Positions 1 to 10,099 of a stretch of 64,000 bases of DNA are shown here, in pieces (position 1 is the first letter of the stretch; every line of letters starts with the position of its first letter). The notes under the pieces are model-generated. The model did no database searches and was not told where the DNA came from. It saw nothing but the letters and a program-made list of their open reading frames with translations. Origin of the DNA: Myrica gale (lineage: Eukaryota; Streptophyta; Magnoliopsida; Fagales; Myricaceae); the NCBI GenBank assembly GCA_963930655.1, contig OZ005608.1, positions 20,175,271-20,239,270 on the forward strand, read 5' to 3'. Position numbers and translations under genes: made by a program.

Positions 1-209
1 ATTATCTCCTTAAAGTTAGAATTGATGTTAAGGAGCTTATTTTCTGAATGAAGAAGCGATTTCCAAGTAGCAGAACCTAATTGCTATGCAATCAGAGCAC
101 ATTCTATAACATGATATGGACAAGGAAATAACACGTTTCACCCTACCTCAACAGTATCAATTGCTTCGACATCAATTTCTGAAAGAGCCCAACGTCTGAT
201 TCTATTTAC

Positions 210-1064
210 CAGTCATCAATATTTGCGGTTCCTCATTAGCATTATACACATACCCATCCACTTCATAGCGACCAGCTCTGCAACAAACACAGGCTTTAAT
301 CGGGCCTGACTAGATGGTAGCAAGAAGAGTTCAGGTAGACATAATACAATTGCTCTGCTGATTTTTAATTGACAATTCCCTATAACAAACCAGGAAAAAC
401 ACCAAAAGGGAAAGATTCTTGTGTAGAACAAAACATAAAGCTTAGGGCACATCCAGCAATGCAACACAAATTAAGCACTTGAATACATCTCAGGAAACGG
501 GAGCAAACCAAAAGGACCTTCTCTAAGGCTCAAAAACGACTGCTATGATGATTGCCCAAACTTATTTATGATTTTCCTTTTTTTCAAGTGTGTGGGAACC
601 TTTAAAGTGAGTGAGAGGAACTTGAGTAATCCAATTAGTTGTAGCATCTGGACCCAACTCCACCTTGAACAGATTCACAGCAACGTAGCAAGAAACAGAA
701 TCAACAGAAAACAAGCAGCAAGAGAAACTCAAACACATCTCCTATGAGCCAATCTTCATCTCAAAAGTTCCATTGTTAAGAATACCACCAATTTTAATGA
801 CTTATTGATCCATTAAAAACTCAAACGAAAAGTATAAATTGATGTAGTGCAATCCAAAAGAAAAAAACAAAAAGAGATATGTGCAGTACCCGAGCCAGCC
901 ACAGGGCTGAAAATATAAAACAACTTTGTCCCCTGTAGTCAAATTTGTCATAATCATCTCCCCTAGTGAATCAACCCAAGTGCGACCAAATATCAGATTA
1001 TTAACCTTTGTAGGAGGTGGCACCAAATCTAAGACCACACCGTCCCTTTTAAGAGTCACGCGTT
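210..1064 (-). CDS. Oxysterol-binding-protein-related protein (ORP), two exons, partial
   Basis: Two exons of a plant ORP are visible. ORPs carry sterols or phosphoinositides between membranes. Exon 1064-890 follows a TTTGCAG acceptor and encodes the conserved ORD core with motifs [47 protein letters not shown] and CGW. It ends at a GTACTG donor (889). Exon 277-210 follows a GTTGCAG acceptor and restores the frame exactly (phase 2), giving [18 protein letters not shown] then ILMTG. The next in-frame codons would be GGT AAA TAG where the family usually has GKW, so either GTAAAT (209) is a donor or there is a nonsense change. Later exons would lie beyond base 1. I found no upstream ORD exons (for example the VSHHPP fingerprint) between 1065 and 2700. 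This is either a gene with a distant 5' part or a truncated copy. Confidence 0.8.
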
Positions 1065-2700
1065 CTGCAAACAATACAAGTATATTACCAATTAAAGGAC
1101 TTTCATACTGTCAGTATGAATAATAGAGGAATAACTTAATGTTCCATTATTTTTTATTGGTGAAGATGATAAACAGAATTTTGGGAGAAAGTAAACCATA
1201 TACTTCTGTTCAAATATGAATGACCTACTACATGCCAAGAAAAAAAAAGAATGACCTGAATTACTCAAGATAGATTGTCTAATCTACTTAAAATGGTATT
1301 GAAGCTTAAGAAGTGCTCATTAACGTTTCCAACTCCATACTTGCAAGACAAATATGACTCTTTCATCCCTTTGAGAAATAGAATCGAGCACTTGGAAGGC
1401 ATTTGAGTGTGTACAAGGCGTGACAAATATACTTCAACTTATCAGTTGCCAATTGATCCACCGAATACTTTTTGAGGACATTAGTTTAGAGGACACCTCC
1501 TTTCAATTGCTCTTCCTAATTCCATTGAAGGCAGCAAAAGAAAAGGTTGACAAAAATAATGCATAAAAGAGGCGAGTAGAGACATGATAATAATGACAAA
1601 CGGCCAGGGGAGAAATATTGCAAATTGAATTTATTGGGTTGCGACTTCGTGCAACGAGCCAAAATCAATCCATCCTAACACCAATGGATAATCCTTGTAA
1701 AAAGAGTCAGATATGCGAATCATTAAAGAGTGATTTTGGTGTCCGCATAAAGCGAAAACCATTGCTGCTCATTTTTTGTTGAATGAGGGAAGATGCAGTT
1801 TTCCATAACTGTTTCGCTTATAACAAATTCCACGAATTCAACTGTGCAATAAATTCCCAGTCATCATGGAAAAGCTGGCTTACAGGGAAATCTCCCTTCG
1901 AGATTTCGAGGGATAGCGTTTGATGAAGAGGAAGAGAGAGAGATTTCGATCAGAGAATAAAAGAGAAGAGGGAGGGAGAGATTTCGGTGTGCGCGCGGGA
2001 AATGAAAATAGAACTCCCAGCTTTGCAATTAAAATGAAATTCACAGTTTTGCCTTTTGTTTTCTTTTCTTTATATTATTTTGATTTATATAGTCAAGTAA
2101 AATTATAAAACCACGTGAGCAAATGTGTCAAATTAGTGTCAAATAAGAATAATTAAATAAAATTAGTGTGAAATTTTAAAAAGTACATATGTATTGCTTA
2201 TCTTATTGCTTATATAAATATGCATATACTAATAACTATCTAATTATTCTTATATTAAATAAATATTGTATGTGTATTAGACAAATATATAGAGCATATG
2301 ACAATTGTAAATTTTCAAACAATTATTCTATTATATTGATTATGCACTGTGTATAAAGATATATGCGCAATATTTAAAAATCTTGATATTTAGTATTAAA
2401 TACATATCATATTATTTTATATTTTTTTTATAACTAGTATAATAATCTTAATTAAAATAGGTTGGTAATAATATAAAATACATATAATTTAAAAATATAA
2501 TGTTTTCTATATAACATTGCTTGATTTGTATATGTGTTTATCATATACATGATATATGCTAATTAACCTAAGTACTTTAGATGTATGTACCTACCTAATG
2601 ACTAAATCATAGCCTCTAAGACCATATATTAAAAAAACATAATAAGATATAAATTAATTAATTTATAATTAATAAATAAATTTTTTATTTTAATTAGACC
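1065..2700. other. Non-coding, very AT-rich interval
   Basis: Apart from the leader-like segment at 1885-2035 I see no exon, repeat structure or RNA gene. From about 2041 to 2690 the sequence is extremely AT-rich with short TA runs. It ends abruptly at the CACTA-type subterminal repeat near 2697. Confidence 0.6.
1885..2035 (-). promoter_or_regulatory. CT-rich leader-like segment upstream of the ORP exons
   Basis: Read on the minus strand this is a pyrimidine-rich stretch (repeated CTCTC and AAATCTC blocks) beginning after a CGCGCGC run, and it ends in a possible donor, CCCTGTAAGCC. Such CT-rich leaders with a 5'UTR intron are common in plant genes. It lies about 0.8 kb upstream of the first visible ORP exon on the same strand and could be its transcription start. 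This is inference only. Confidence 0.3.
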
Positions 2701-2741
2701 TATAGCAGCGTTGTGTCGACAAACGCTGCTATAGACCCACC
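2697..2741. mobile_element. Left remnant of a CACTA element (subterminal inverted motif)
   Basis: Contains an imperfect palindrome built from TAGCAGCG and CGCTGCTA. The same motif is repeated many times at 7300-7620, which ends in a CACTA terminus. The two pieces appear to be one element split by the LTR retrotransposon at 2742-7290. No CACTA-type left terminus is present, so this side is truncated. Confidence 0.6.
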
Positions 2742-3893
2742 TTTTAGGGACCCCGGTCTAGGCCACCATAACAATGCCAACTCCCGCCAAGTGACTCAAA
2801 CCCGATCACCCCAATCAATCCTCCTAACCTGTTATTTGTAACACGAGCTGTTTATATAGGATATAACACTCAAAATGGAGAACACTCGAGATATTTATTG
2901 ATGAACACGAAGAACGTGGTTAAGGGTTAATTACCCAAAGACCACAAGAATAAAGAACAATCCCGATCAAGGGTTAATTAGCCCAAGAATGGGTACCCAA
3001 ACTAGGTTATTAGCCTAGAATGAATCCCAAGTGAAAAGGTTATTAGCCTTGACACCGACTTAGCATATACGTGCCTATACTTGGCCAATTCTCATCCCAA
3101 AAGCACTCAGGCTCTTCAAGACTCTACTCTTCTTAATGCATAACTCTAATGCTCCTAAGGGTGTTTATATAGACATCCTTAGGAGCTTACAAACCCTAAT
3201 TGACTCTAATCAAATCAAATCATGATCAAATCAAATCTAAATCAAATCCCTTTAATCATAGAGATTTGATATTACATGTCTAACTTAACAATAACATAAA
3301 GGAAATGAATCTTCTAGAGTTTAAGAAAGGATCCCTAAATCTAGAAGATATGATTTATTCGATCCTAACAAGAAAGGAAACTAATCTCTAAGATACCTCC
3401 ATGAATGTCAGGATCTCGCTGTCGTCCGCCGCCGCTTGTACCACCATGGGTGGTGATGCTCCTCCGGGTCCCTGGCCCGTCCTCTTCCATTCCCTACCTA
3501 GCACAGGTAGGTGTAGGGGTGGTGGTGCTCTGCCACTAGTGGTGGCTGGTGGTGGTGGTCATCCTGTGTCTTGACATTCCTTTGTCTGCTGGCCTGCTGC
3601 TGCTGCTGCATGGCTTAGCTGGTGGCCAAGGACTTGCTGCGACGTCGTGTCATGGCATGTCTGCGGCAGGCTGGCTGGTATTCTAGGCATGGGCGTTGGT
3701 GAGATGCCATGCCTTGTCAGGGGCGCTGGGCGCCTAGCTTGTGCGCACGCGCACTGAGGCCATGGCATGGCTGTGGTGCTGTCGCCGCGCCCGCTGTGGG
3801 CTTGTCAAGGTTGCCCATGGGTGCCACTGATGCCTTATCTCTGCACCTATCCTCCCACGCATGGCTGTTATGGCCCATGTCATCACTGGGGAA
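2742..3893 (-). repeat. 3' LTR of the gag-only element
   Basis: Matches 6150-7290 throughout, with small indels (for example extra bases around 3500-3540). The AT-rich half (2750-3400) carries GTTTATATAGG motifs. The half from 3420 to 3890 is strongly GC-rich, unlike anything nearby, and opens spurious reading frames on both strands. Confidence 0.85.
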
Positions 3894-3973
3894 CCTTTCA
3901 TTCCCCCATTCCATAAAGAGTACCCTTGACCCCAATGGTAAACTTTGAATTTCTGGGAGTCATGCCATCATTG

Positions 3974-5639
3974 TCATCCCAAAACCATCTCCTCACTAGG
4001 TAGCCAACCCATGCTCCAAGTAACCAAGCTACCACCAAGGGTGAACTCCATACTCATCCCACCATAATCAAGTATGATCTTGCCAATGCCTTTCAACCAA
4101 ACATTGCCCAAAACCACATCCAACTCATCCAAGGAAAGTACATATAGATCAATAACTGATTGCATACCTTGGACATCAATGGGAACCGCCTTCACCATCC
4201 TCTCACATCTCATCTTCCCACCGTTGGCCAGCTTCACCTCAAAGGCCTCTATCTCCTCTCCATGCAAGCCTGCCTTAGGAACAAGCTGACCTCGTGCTTG
4301 CCCATCGAAGCCATGAATGTCAAGGTTGAGTTTCTCCCAATGCCGGTCATGGCACTAAGACTTAACTCACTATCACTCGAGTTCTCCTCATAGCCATGCT
4401 CCTCACTCGACTTTTCTTCATCAATCATGAGTATGAGTTTGTCCTTTTTGCATTGGTGGTCAGGACTCCACTCCTCTCCACACTTGAAGCACATATGCTT
4501 TTTGAGGTACTCAGCAAGCTCCTCCCGGCTAAGCTTCAGTAGGTCATTCTTCTTCTTCCACGACTTTTCGACCACCTCTTTTCCCTTCGAAGGTATCTCG
4601 GATTTCAAGGGTTCATCTTCCTCCCTAGCTGCTGCCTCTTTGTCATGCCTTTTCTCAAACCGGTGGCTATCTTCAAGGATCTCGGCCATCCTCATTGCTT
4701 CTTGCAATCCAGTGGGCTGCTTCAACTTCAACTCTTTAGCTATCCACGACTTTAGCCCATCAACAAAGGTGCCAATGAGTGCCTCCTCCAACCAACCCCT
4801 TACTAATGTTTAGAGTTGTCGAAACTCCTCCACATATGCATGCACCTTGCCTTCTTGCTTGAGCTTGGCTAGTTGGCCATGGTGATTGACAATGGGTCCC
4901 TTTCAAGAGCTGTCCACCCGAACCTTTTTCTCTTTTTCTCATATTGGGCTCGGATCCACCTCCACCACTTGCTCGCTTTCCCTTTAAGGTAGAAACATGT
5001 GGTTGCAACTCTTTCTTCCCTTGGCACTTCATACATATGGAAGTAGTGATCCGCCTTATCAAGCCATTCATGCAGGTCACCTCCACCGAACTTCGGAAAC
5101 TCGATCTTCGGCCTCCTAGGTCCTCGGTTGTGAAATCGATTTCCATCTCCCCCATCTCTATGACGATCACCTCTATGATAATGTTGTCTCCTAGGTCCTC
5201 GATTATAAAACCGATTTCCCTCACTATCACCACCATCATGATCATAGTGGTCACGATCACTTCGCGGCCCTTCCCGTCATCTAGCATCTTCATAGGTTCA
5301 GCCGTAGGATCTCTACTCCCTATACTGACTTCCTCCAACTCTATCTTCCGTTATTGCACTATCATCATCAGCATGCTTGGATTCTTCTCGTAGCCATCTC
5401 TCGACTATCTCATGCTCGTTCTCCACACGTCCACCCATTCTAAGTTGTTGTCGCAGTCTAGGCTCTCCTCTTGTGGACACGGATAGGTGAGTTTCTCTTC
5501 CATCCATGTGCTGAGCATCCTTCATCCTTGCGGCTTCTACATGGTTGCCTCCACTTGGCTCTCTATCAAGTCTTGCCAATGCTGCATGTAGGTCTTGTCT
5601 CATCCCTTCCACCACTCTCCTATTCTCTTCGGTGGCCAT
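3974..5639 (-). pseudogene. Ty3/gypsy-type Gag with zinc knuckle and inactive protease remnant, frameshifted
   Basis: The Gag start region is at 5639 (MATEENRRVVEGM). The retrotransposon-gag core follows in another frame around 5120-4870, with recognisable KADHYFHMYEVPREE and KGKASKWW motifs. The next part (4791-4249) has the helical Gag end and a zinc knuckle CFKCGEEWSPDHQC (C-x2-C-x7-H-x-C), typical of plant chromovirus-like Gag. The tail (4267-3974) resembles the late half of the retroviral-type aspartic protease (MVKAVPIDVQG, LDELDVVLGNVWL). The block with the catalytic DSG motif, which should precede it, is missing. The frame changes at about 5320, 4800 and 4260 make an intact product unlikely. 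Type and order are clear; the exact lesions are by eye. Confidence 0.8.
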
Positions 5640-5789
5640 GGTAACTGCAGCTATGACTCATTGCATATGAGCCATGGTTGTGGATGTCTCCACCATCTGG
5701 TCTTTCAGCCATAGAGTAGATGACTCCAAGGCTTCGAAACGGTCTCTGTTGGAAGTGAGTGAACTTGACACTGCCTTTATTGCAATACT

Positions 5790-6010
5790 TGGCTGCAACA
5801 ACAAGTCCAACCTTGGGTTCTCTCCAAAATGAAGATTGAACCCCTCCCTTCAAAAATCTTGGCACGAACAACTTCCGACCTTGGGTTCTCTCCAAAAGAA
5901 GATCGAACCCCTCCCATCACTCAAGAACTTGGTAAGAACAAACAAGTTCCAACCTTGGGTCCTCTACAAAATGAAGATCGAACCTCTCCTCAAGTATGAA
6001 CTCCACAAGA
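5790..6010. repeat. Degenerate tandem repeat in the Gag leader
   Basis: Three imperfect copies of a unit of about 70 bp sharing CCAACCTTGGGTTCTCTCCA and then AAGATCGAACCCCTCC-like sequence. They lie between the primer-binding region and the Gag start. Confidence 0.7.
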
Positions 6011-6149
6011 ACAAACAACTTTCCAATCGAATTAATCCAAAGAAACTGAATCAAAGTAATGTAGGCTCGTGTTCACCTCTTGAAGATTTCCTTACTTCAA
6101 GCAACTCCTCGATGAAATCTTCACGCAACTCTCAATGAAAGCACCATTT

Positions 6150-7290
6150 TGTTAGGGACTCCGGTCTAGGCCACCATAACAATGCCAACTCCCGCCAACT
6201 GACTCGAATCCAATCACCCCAATCGATCCTCATAAACCGTTATCTGTAACACACGAGCTGTTTATATAGGATATAACACTCAAAATGGATAACACTCGAG
6301 ATATTTATTGATGAACACGAAGAACGTGATTAAGGGTTAATTAGCCCAAAGACCACAAGAACAAAGAATAATCTCGATCAAGGGTTAATTAGCCGAAGAA
6401 CAGGTACCCAAACTAGGTTATTAGCCTAGAATGAATCCCAAGTGAAAAGGTTATTAGCCTTAACACCGACTTAGCATATACATGCCTATGCTTGGCCAAT
6501 TCCCATCCCAAAAGCACTCAGGCTCTCCAAGACTCTACTCTTCTTAATGCATAACTCTAATGCTCCTAAAGGTGTTTATATAAACATCCTTAGGAGCTTA
6601 CAAACCCTAATTGACTCCAATCAAATCAAATCACAATCAAATCAAATCTCTTTAATCAAGGAGATTTGATATTGGATGCCTAACTTAACAATAACATAAA
6701 AGAGAGGAATCTTCTAGAGTTTAGGAAAGGATCCATAAATCTAGAATATATGATTTATTCAATCCTAACAAGAAAGGAAACTAATCTCTAAGATACCTCC
6801 ATGAATGTTGGGATCTCGTCGTCGTCTGCCGCTGCCGCTTGCACCACCATGGGTGGTGATGCTCCTCCGGGTCCCTGGCCCGTCCTCTTCCATTCCCCAC
6901 TTAGCACCGGTAGGGGTGGCGTTGGCTGGTGGTGGTGGCCATCCTGTGTCATGGCACTCCATTGTCTGCTGGCCTGCTGCTGCTGCATGGCTTCGCTGGT
7001 GGCCGTGGACTTGCTGTGGCGTCGTGTCATGGCAAGACCATGTGTTATCATGGCATGTCTGCGGCAGGCTGGCTGGCATGCTAGGTATGGGCGTTGGTTA
7101 GGTGCCATGCCTTGTCAGGGGTGTTGGGGCGCCTAGCTTTCGCGCGCGCGCTGAGGCCATGGCGTGGCTGTGGTGCTGTCGCCACGCGCAATGTGGGCTT
7201 GTCAAGGTTGCCCATGGGTGCCACTTGTGCCTCATCTCGACACCTATCCTCCCACACATGGCTGTTATGGCCCATGCCATCACTGGGGAT
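6150..7290 (-). repeat. 5' LTR of the gag-only element
   Basis: Direct repeat of 2742-3893. It begins TGTTAGGGACTCCGG on the plus strand, while the other copy has TTTTAGGGACCCCGG. The GC-rich half spans about 6830-7290. Scattered substitutions and indels between the LTRs show that the insertion is not very recent. Confidence 0.85.
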
Positions 7291-7295
7291 CCTTT

Positions 7296-7620
7296 AACCA
7301 CCTTTAACAGCGTTTGTTGACATAAACGTTGCTAAAGGTAGGTGCTTTTAACGACGGTCACCTTGACTGCTGCTGTAGGTACCAAATTTCTAGCAGCGTG
7401 TGGTTTGTGTGCAAACATTGACCGCCACTAAAGGTCTGACTTTTAGTGACGTTTGCTGAAAAATGCCGCGATAAACCATCTATAGCACCGCTCATCGACC
7501 GCTGGTATAGATGGTTTCTAGCAGCGTTTTCTCACAAACACTGCGAAATGATGTCTTTAGCGGTGTTTTTAGCGACCGTCTCTAAAAAGACCGCTGCTAA
7601 AGACCAATTCTTTTGTAGTG
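7296..7620. mobile_element. Right end of a CACTA element
   Basis: Ends at 7620 with CTTTTGTAGTG, which reads CACTACAAAAG on the other strand, the terminal sequence of En/Spm-type transposons. Inside are at least six copies of TAGCAGCG or GCTGCTA-type motifs in both orientations, as expected for subterminal transposase-binding repeats. No coding sequence remains. Confidence 0.8.
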
Positions 7621-9413
7621 TTTGCACCGAAATATTTTGGTTATATATATGCAGCTTTGATGAAATTGTATTTTGAGAACTTTGGTTCAATTTTTCTTTA
7701 CGGAAAATTCTTACGTGGCAGACAGACGCCACAACATGTCCAATAAGAATGTTGCACACGTTCTTCTACCTACTCAGGTCGCCAAATCAGGTAAACTTCC
7801 ACCCGATCCTAAATTACCGTTTTACCCTTCCAGCTCTAGACACCATTCCTTATTCCTCCCCACCTTCAAGTTTTTGCCGTGCCCTTTAGCGAATTCCTTG
7901 ACCTTCTCGACGATCTTCTACAGTGACTCAGAAGATCTGAATCTCTCTCCGTCATCGACATAGTGGTTTGACCCCTCAAAAATACCGTATTATAAGCGAA
8001 TCGCATGCTATTATGGGCTTCAATAACTTATTTATTTATTATTTTATGCTCGTCATTTTATGTAACAATCCTTCCCATTAATTATCTTTAAAATATAACT
8101 TTAAATTAATTAATTAAAAAATTTATGTGTAGGTTTATAAAATATAGCCTAATTTTAATTATTGAATTACAATTTCCTAAGCTTAGATAATTATATTGGT
8201 TAAATTCTATCTTACTAGTGCATCCTTTTATCTATTTCTGGCTCTATTTCTTATTTCACACCTTTTATCTGATTAAATGACTTTTGATAATTTTAATATA
8301 CGTATTAATTTTCTGTCATAAGCTATCTACAAAATTTACATGTACATCTTTCTCAATATAGATTTTATGTTCTTTGGCTTATGAAAATGTTTTAATTATC
8401 TCCTTAAATATTTATGAAAACTTGGGGTTAATTGCTAAAAGAATAAAATAAAAGGGGAGATCAACATTGTACCTAGGCTTGGCCTGCCTTGGGTTACATT
8501 AAGAGGCCGGTACTCTACGTCTATTTGGGCATTAGATCCTTAACTAATTGGACTCTTTGGGTCTTGAGAGTTGTGGACTTGGATCAAGTGAGTTTACACT
8601 TGGCTTGGGCTCAAAATTTCAGCCCAGAAGCCAATAGTGGTAGCCGTCTACTTTAGAGATTTTAAACTAGATTAGTAGTAATAATGAGCTTAGGGTAATA
8701 GACTCTTGACATGGGGCAAAATCTAACAATGCCACCTTTTTAGCGACTCATCTAACTTGCTTGTCTTACTTCACTTTAGTGATAATCATTCAAACCCTAA
8801 TTCAGTTAGCTTTAACCCTAGATTAACCATTAGTGAACTAAGCTTGTATAAAGGAGAGTGAGACCTTGAGTCCCATTTTTTAGAGATGCATTTCCGGCAT
8901 GGGAGAGAGAGAGAGATTGCAAGAAGAAGAAAATGGAGCCAATGAGGACCCCTATTTTCGGTCTCTTCTCCTCCCTTCTCTCCCAAATACTTCTCCTTCT
9001 CTTCTTATTAACTTACTAACATCATTTGCTTGCTGTTTTTAGGTGATTAACCTTCTATCAAAGTTGTCATCTAAGGTAAGGGTAGAAACTACTTTCGTTT
9101 TAGTGAGGAATTGGTGTAGCCGAATGTCTATAGCCATTGTTTGGTGCAAGTGTCCTCTCCTCTAACATGAGTTTAGATTCTGTTCTTAATCTCCATTTGG
9201 GGTTTTTTTTTCTAATGGATTACATGTATGACCGAATCTGAGTCACTTATAACCATACATGAACATTGTTAGTTTGAGTCTTGCTTTTTAGTGCTTTTCC
9301 CTCGATTTGATTTTGTAATATTCTTTTCACATTCTATTACTTTTTTTGAGTAGAGATGGTTGATGCAAACTCTATGTTTAAGTGTCAAAATGCTTGCCAA
9401 AATATGTTACAAT
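7621..9413. other. Interval between two CACTA elements with a decayed long-LTR remnant
   Basis: AT-rich. From about 7988 to 8330 it matches, inverted, the sequence at 25527-25845. It includes TGTAACAATCCTTCC, the reverse complement of an LTR end of the family seen at 10100, 19862 and 56086. The rest (8450-9413) looks like further LTR body: a CT-rich stretch at 8960-9005 and the conserved-looking GGTGTAGCCGAATG region. I see no convincing host exon. Confidence 0.45.
7988..8330 (-). repeat. Inverted-repeat arm A (partner 25527-25845)
   Basis: Its reverse complement aligns with 25527-25845 over about 330 bp at roughly 80 percent identity by eye. Shared blocks include TAGCTTATGACAGAAAATTA, AACTATCTAAGCTTAGGAAA and TTACATAAAATGACGAGCAT. 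The match crosses an LTR end into flanking sequence. Confidence 0.75.
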
Positions 9414-9939
9414 CACTACAACAGATTTAATTTTCAGCGAGGAAATTTTCAGTGGCGAATCGAATTTCATCACTAAAAGTCACCTTTCCGCAACGACATA
9501 AATTTTTCGTCGCTAATAAAGCAAACTAAAAATTTTCAGCAACGAACACAAAAAATCGTCGCCAAAACTCTGGTTCGAACAACAAATACCGATTCGAAGG
9601 GGTATCAAGAGCCATCAAATTAATAAAATAGTGGACCAAAACTAGTTCAAACTACAATCATAGTTCGAACGATATTCATCGACGCTTTAACGATTTCCGT
9701 TGCAAATAATTTAGTTGTTGTTGGTTAGAATTTTTTAGTGATGAAATATCATTGTCGCAAAATTAAATTATTAGCTCGAACTGAAACATTGGTCGCACGA
9801 AATGTTTTCGCAACGACATGTTCTTATTGTTGCTGAATAGAAATATCTGCGATGACATGTCGTCATCACAAAATATTGGTACACGTAAGTTCGATTAGGC
9901 ATAGTGGGTTCGAACCGGATTAGACAATTGTGTGTTGTT

Positions 9940-10095
9940 GATTCGTTGGTGAGTGAGGCACTGCAGGCAACACCTGTTGGTTGCCTGTGATCCCTGAGCA
10001 CGGTCGAGGGAAATATTTGGTTTGAACGAATGCGAGATATGTCTGATTTTAGTTGGTTGGTGAGTGAGGCGTTGCAGGCAACGTCTCTTCAATGC
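9940..10095 (+). repeat. Dispersed short unit TTGGTGAGTGAGGC in the CACTA left arm
   Basis: TTGGTGAGTGAGGCACTGCA (near 9945) and TTGGTGAGTGAGGCGTTGCA (near 10058) recur, with a third diverged copy near 14490. Each is followed by GCAACR and a TTCGAAC-like sequence. Two copies precede and one follows the LTR insertion at 10100-14415, so the insertion split an older repeated region. Confidence 0.6.
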
Positions 10096-10099
10096 CTGT

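Larger units (their letters stand above)
2742..7290 (-). mobile_element. Non-autonomous LTR retrotransposon with gag but no polymerase (TR-GAG type)
   Basis: Two direct repeats of about 1.15 kb (2742-3893 and 6150-7290) flank a 2.26 kb internal region read on the minus strand. The internal region encodes Gag and a protease-like tail. There is no reverse transcriptase, RNase H or integrase: coding similarity stops about 80 bp before the 3' LTR. A purine-rich tract (minus strand, about 3895-3915) sits next to the 3' LTR. The stretch after the 5' LTR (TGGTGCTTTCATTGAG, minus, about 6144-6129) is in the primer-binding position and resembles that of plant Ty3/gypsy elements. CCTTT flanks both ends (2740-2744 and 7291-7295), a possible 5-bp target duplication. 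Mobility would need enzymes from a related autonomous element. Confidence 0.8.

Noticed and set aside
3559..3948. Several overlapping open frames on both strands
   Set aside because: They lie in the GC-rich half of an LTR where stops are rare by composition. The same frames recur at 6765-7320 and have no domain-like sequence.
7673..7963. 97-codon open frame on the plus strand
   Set aside because: Composition is Ser/Pro/Phe-rich like leader sequence, with no recognisable motif and no splice context.
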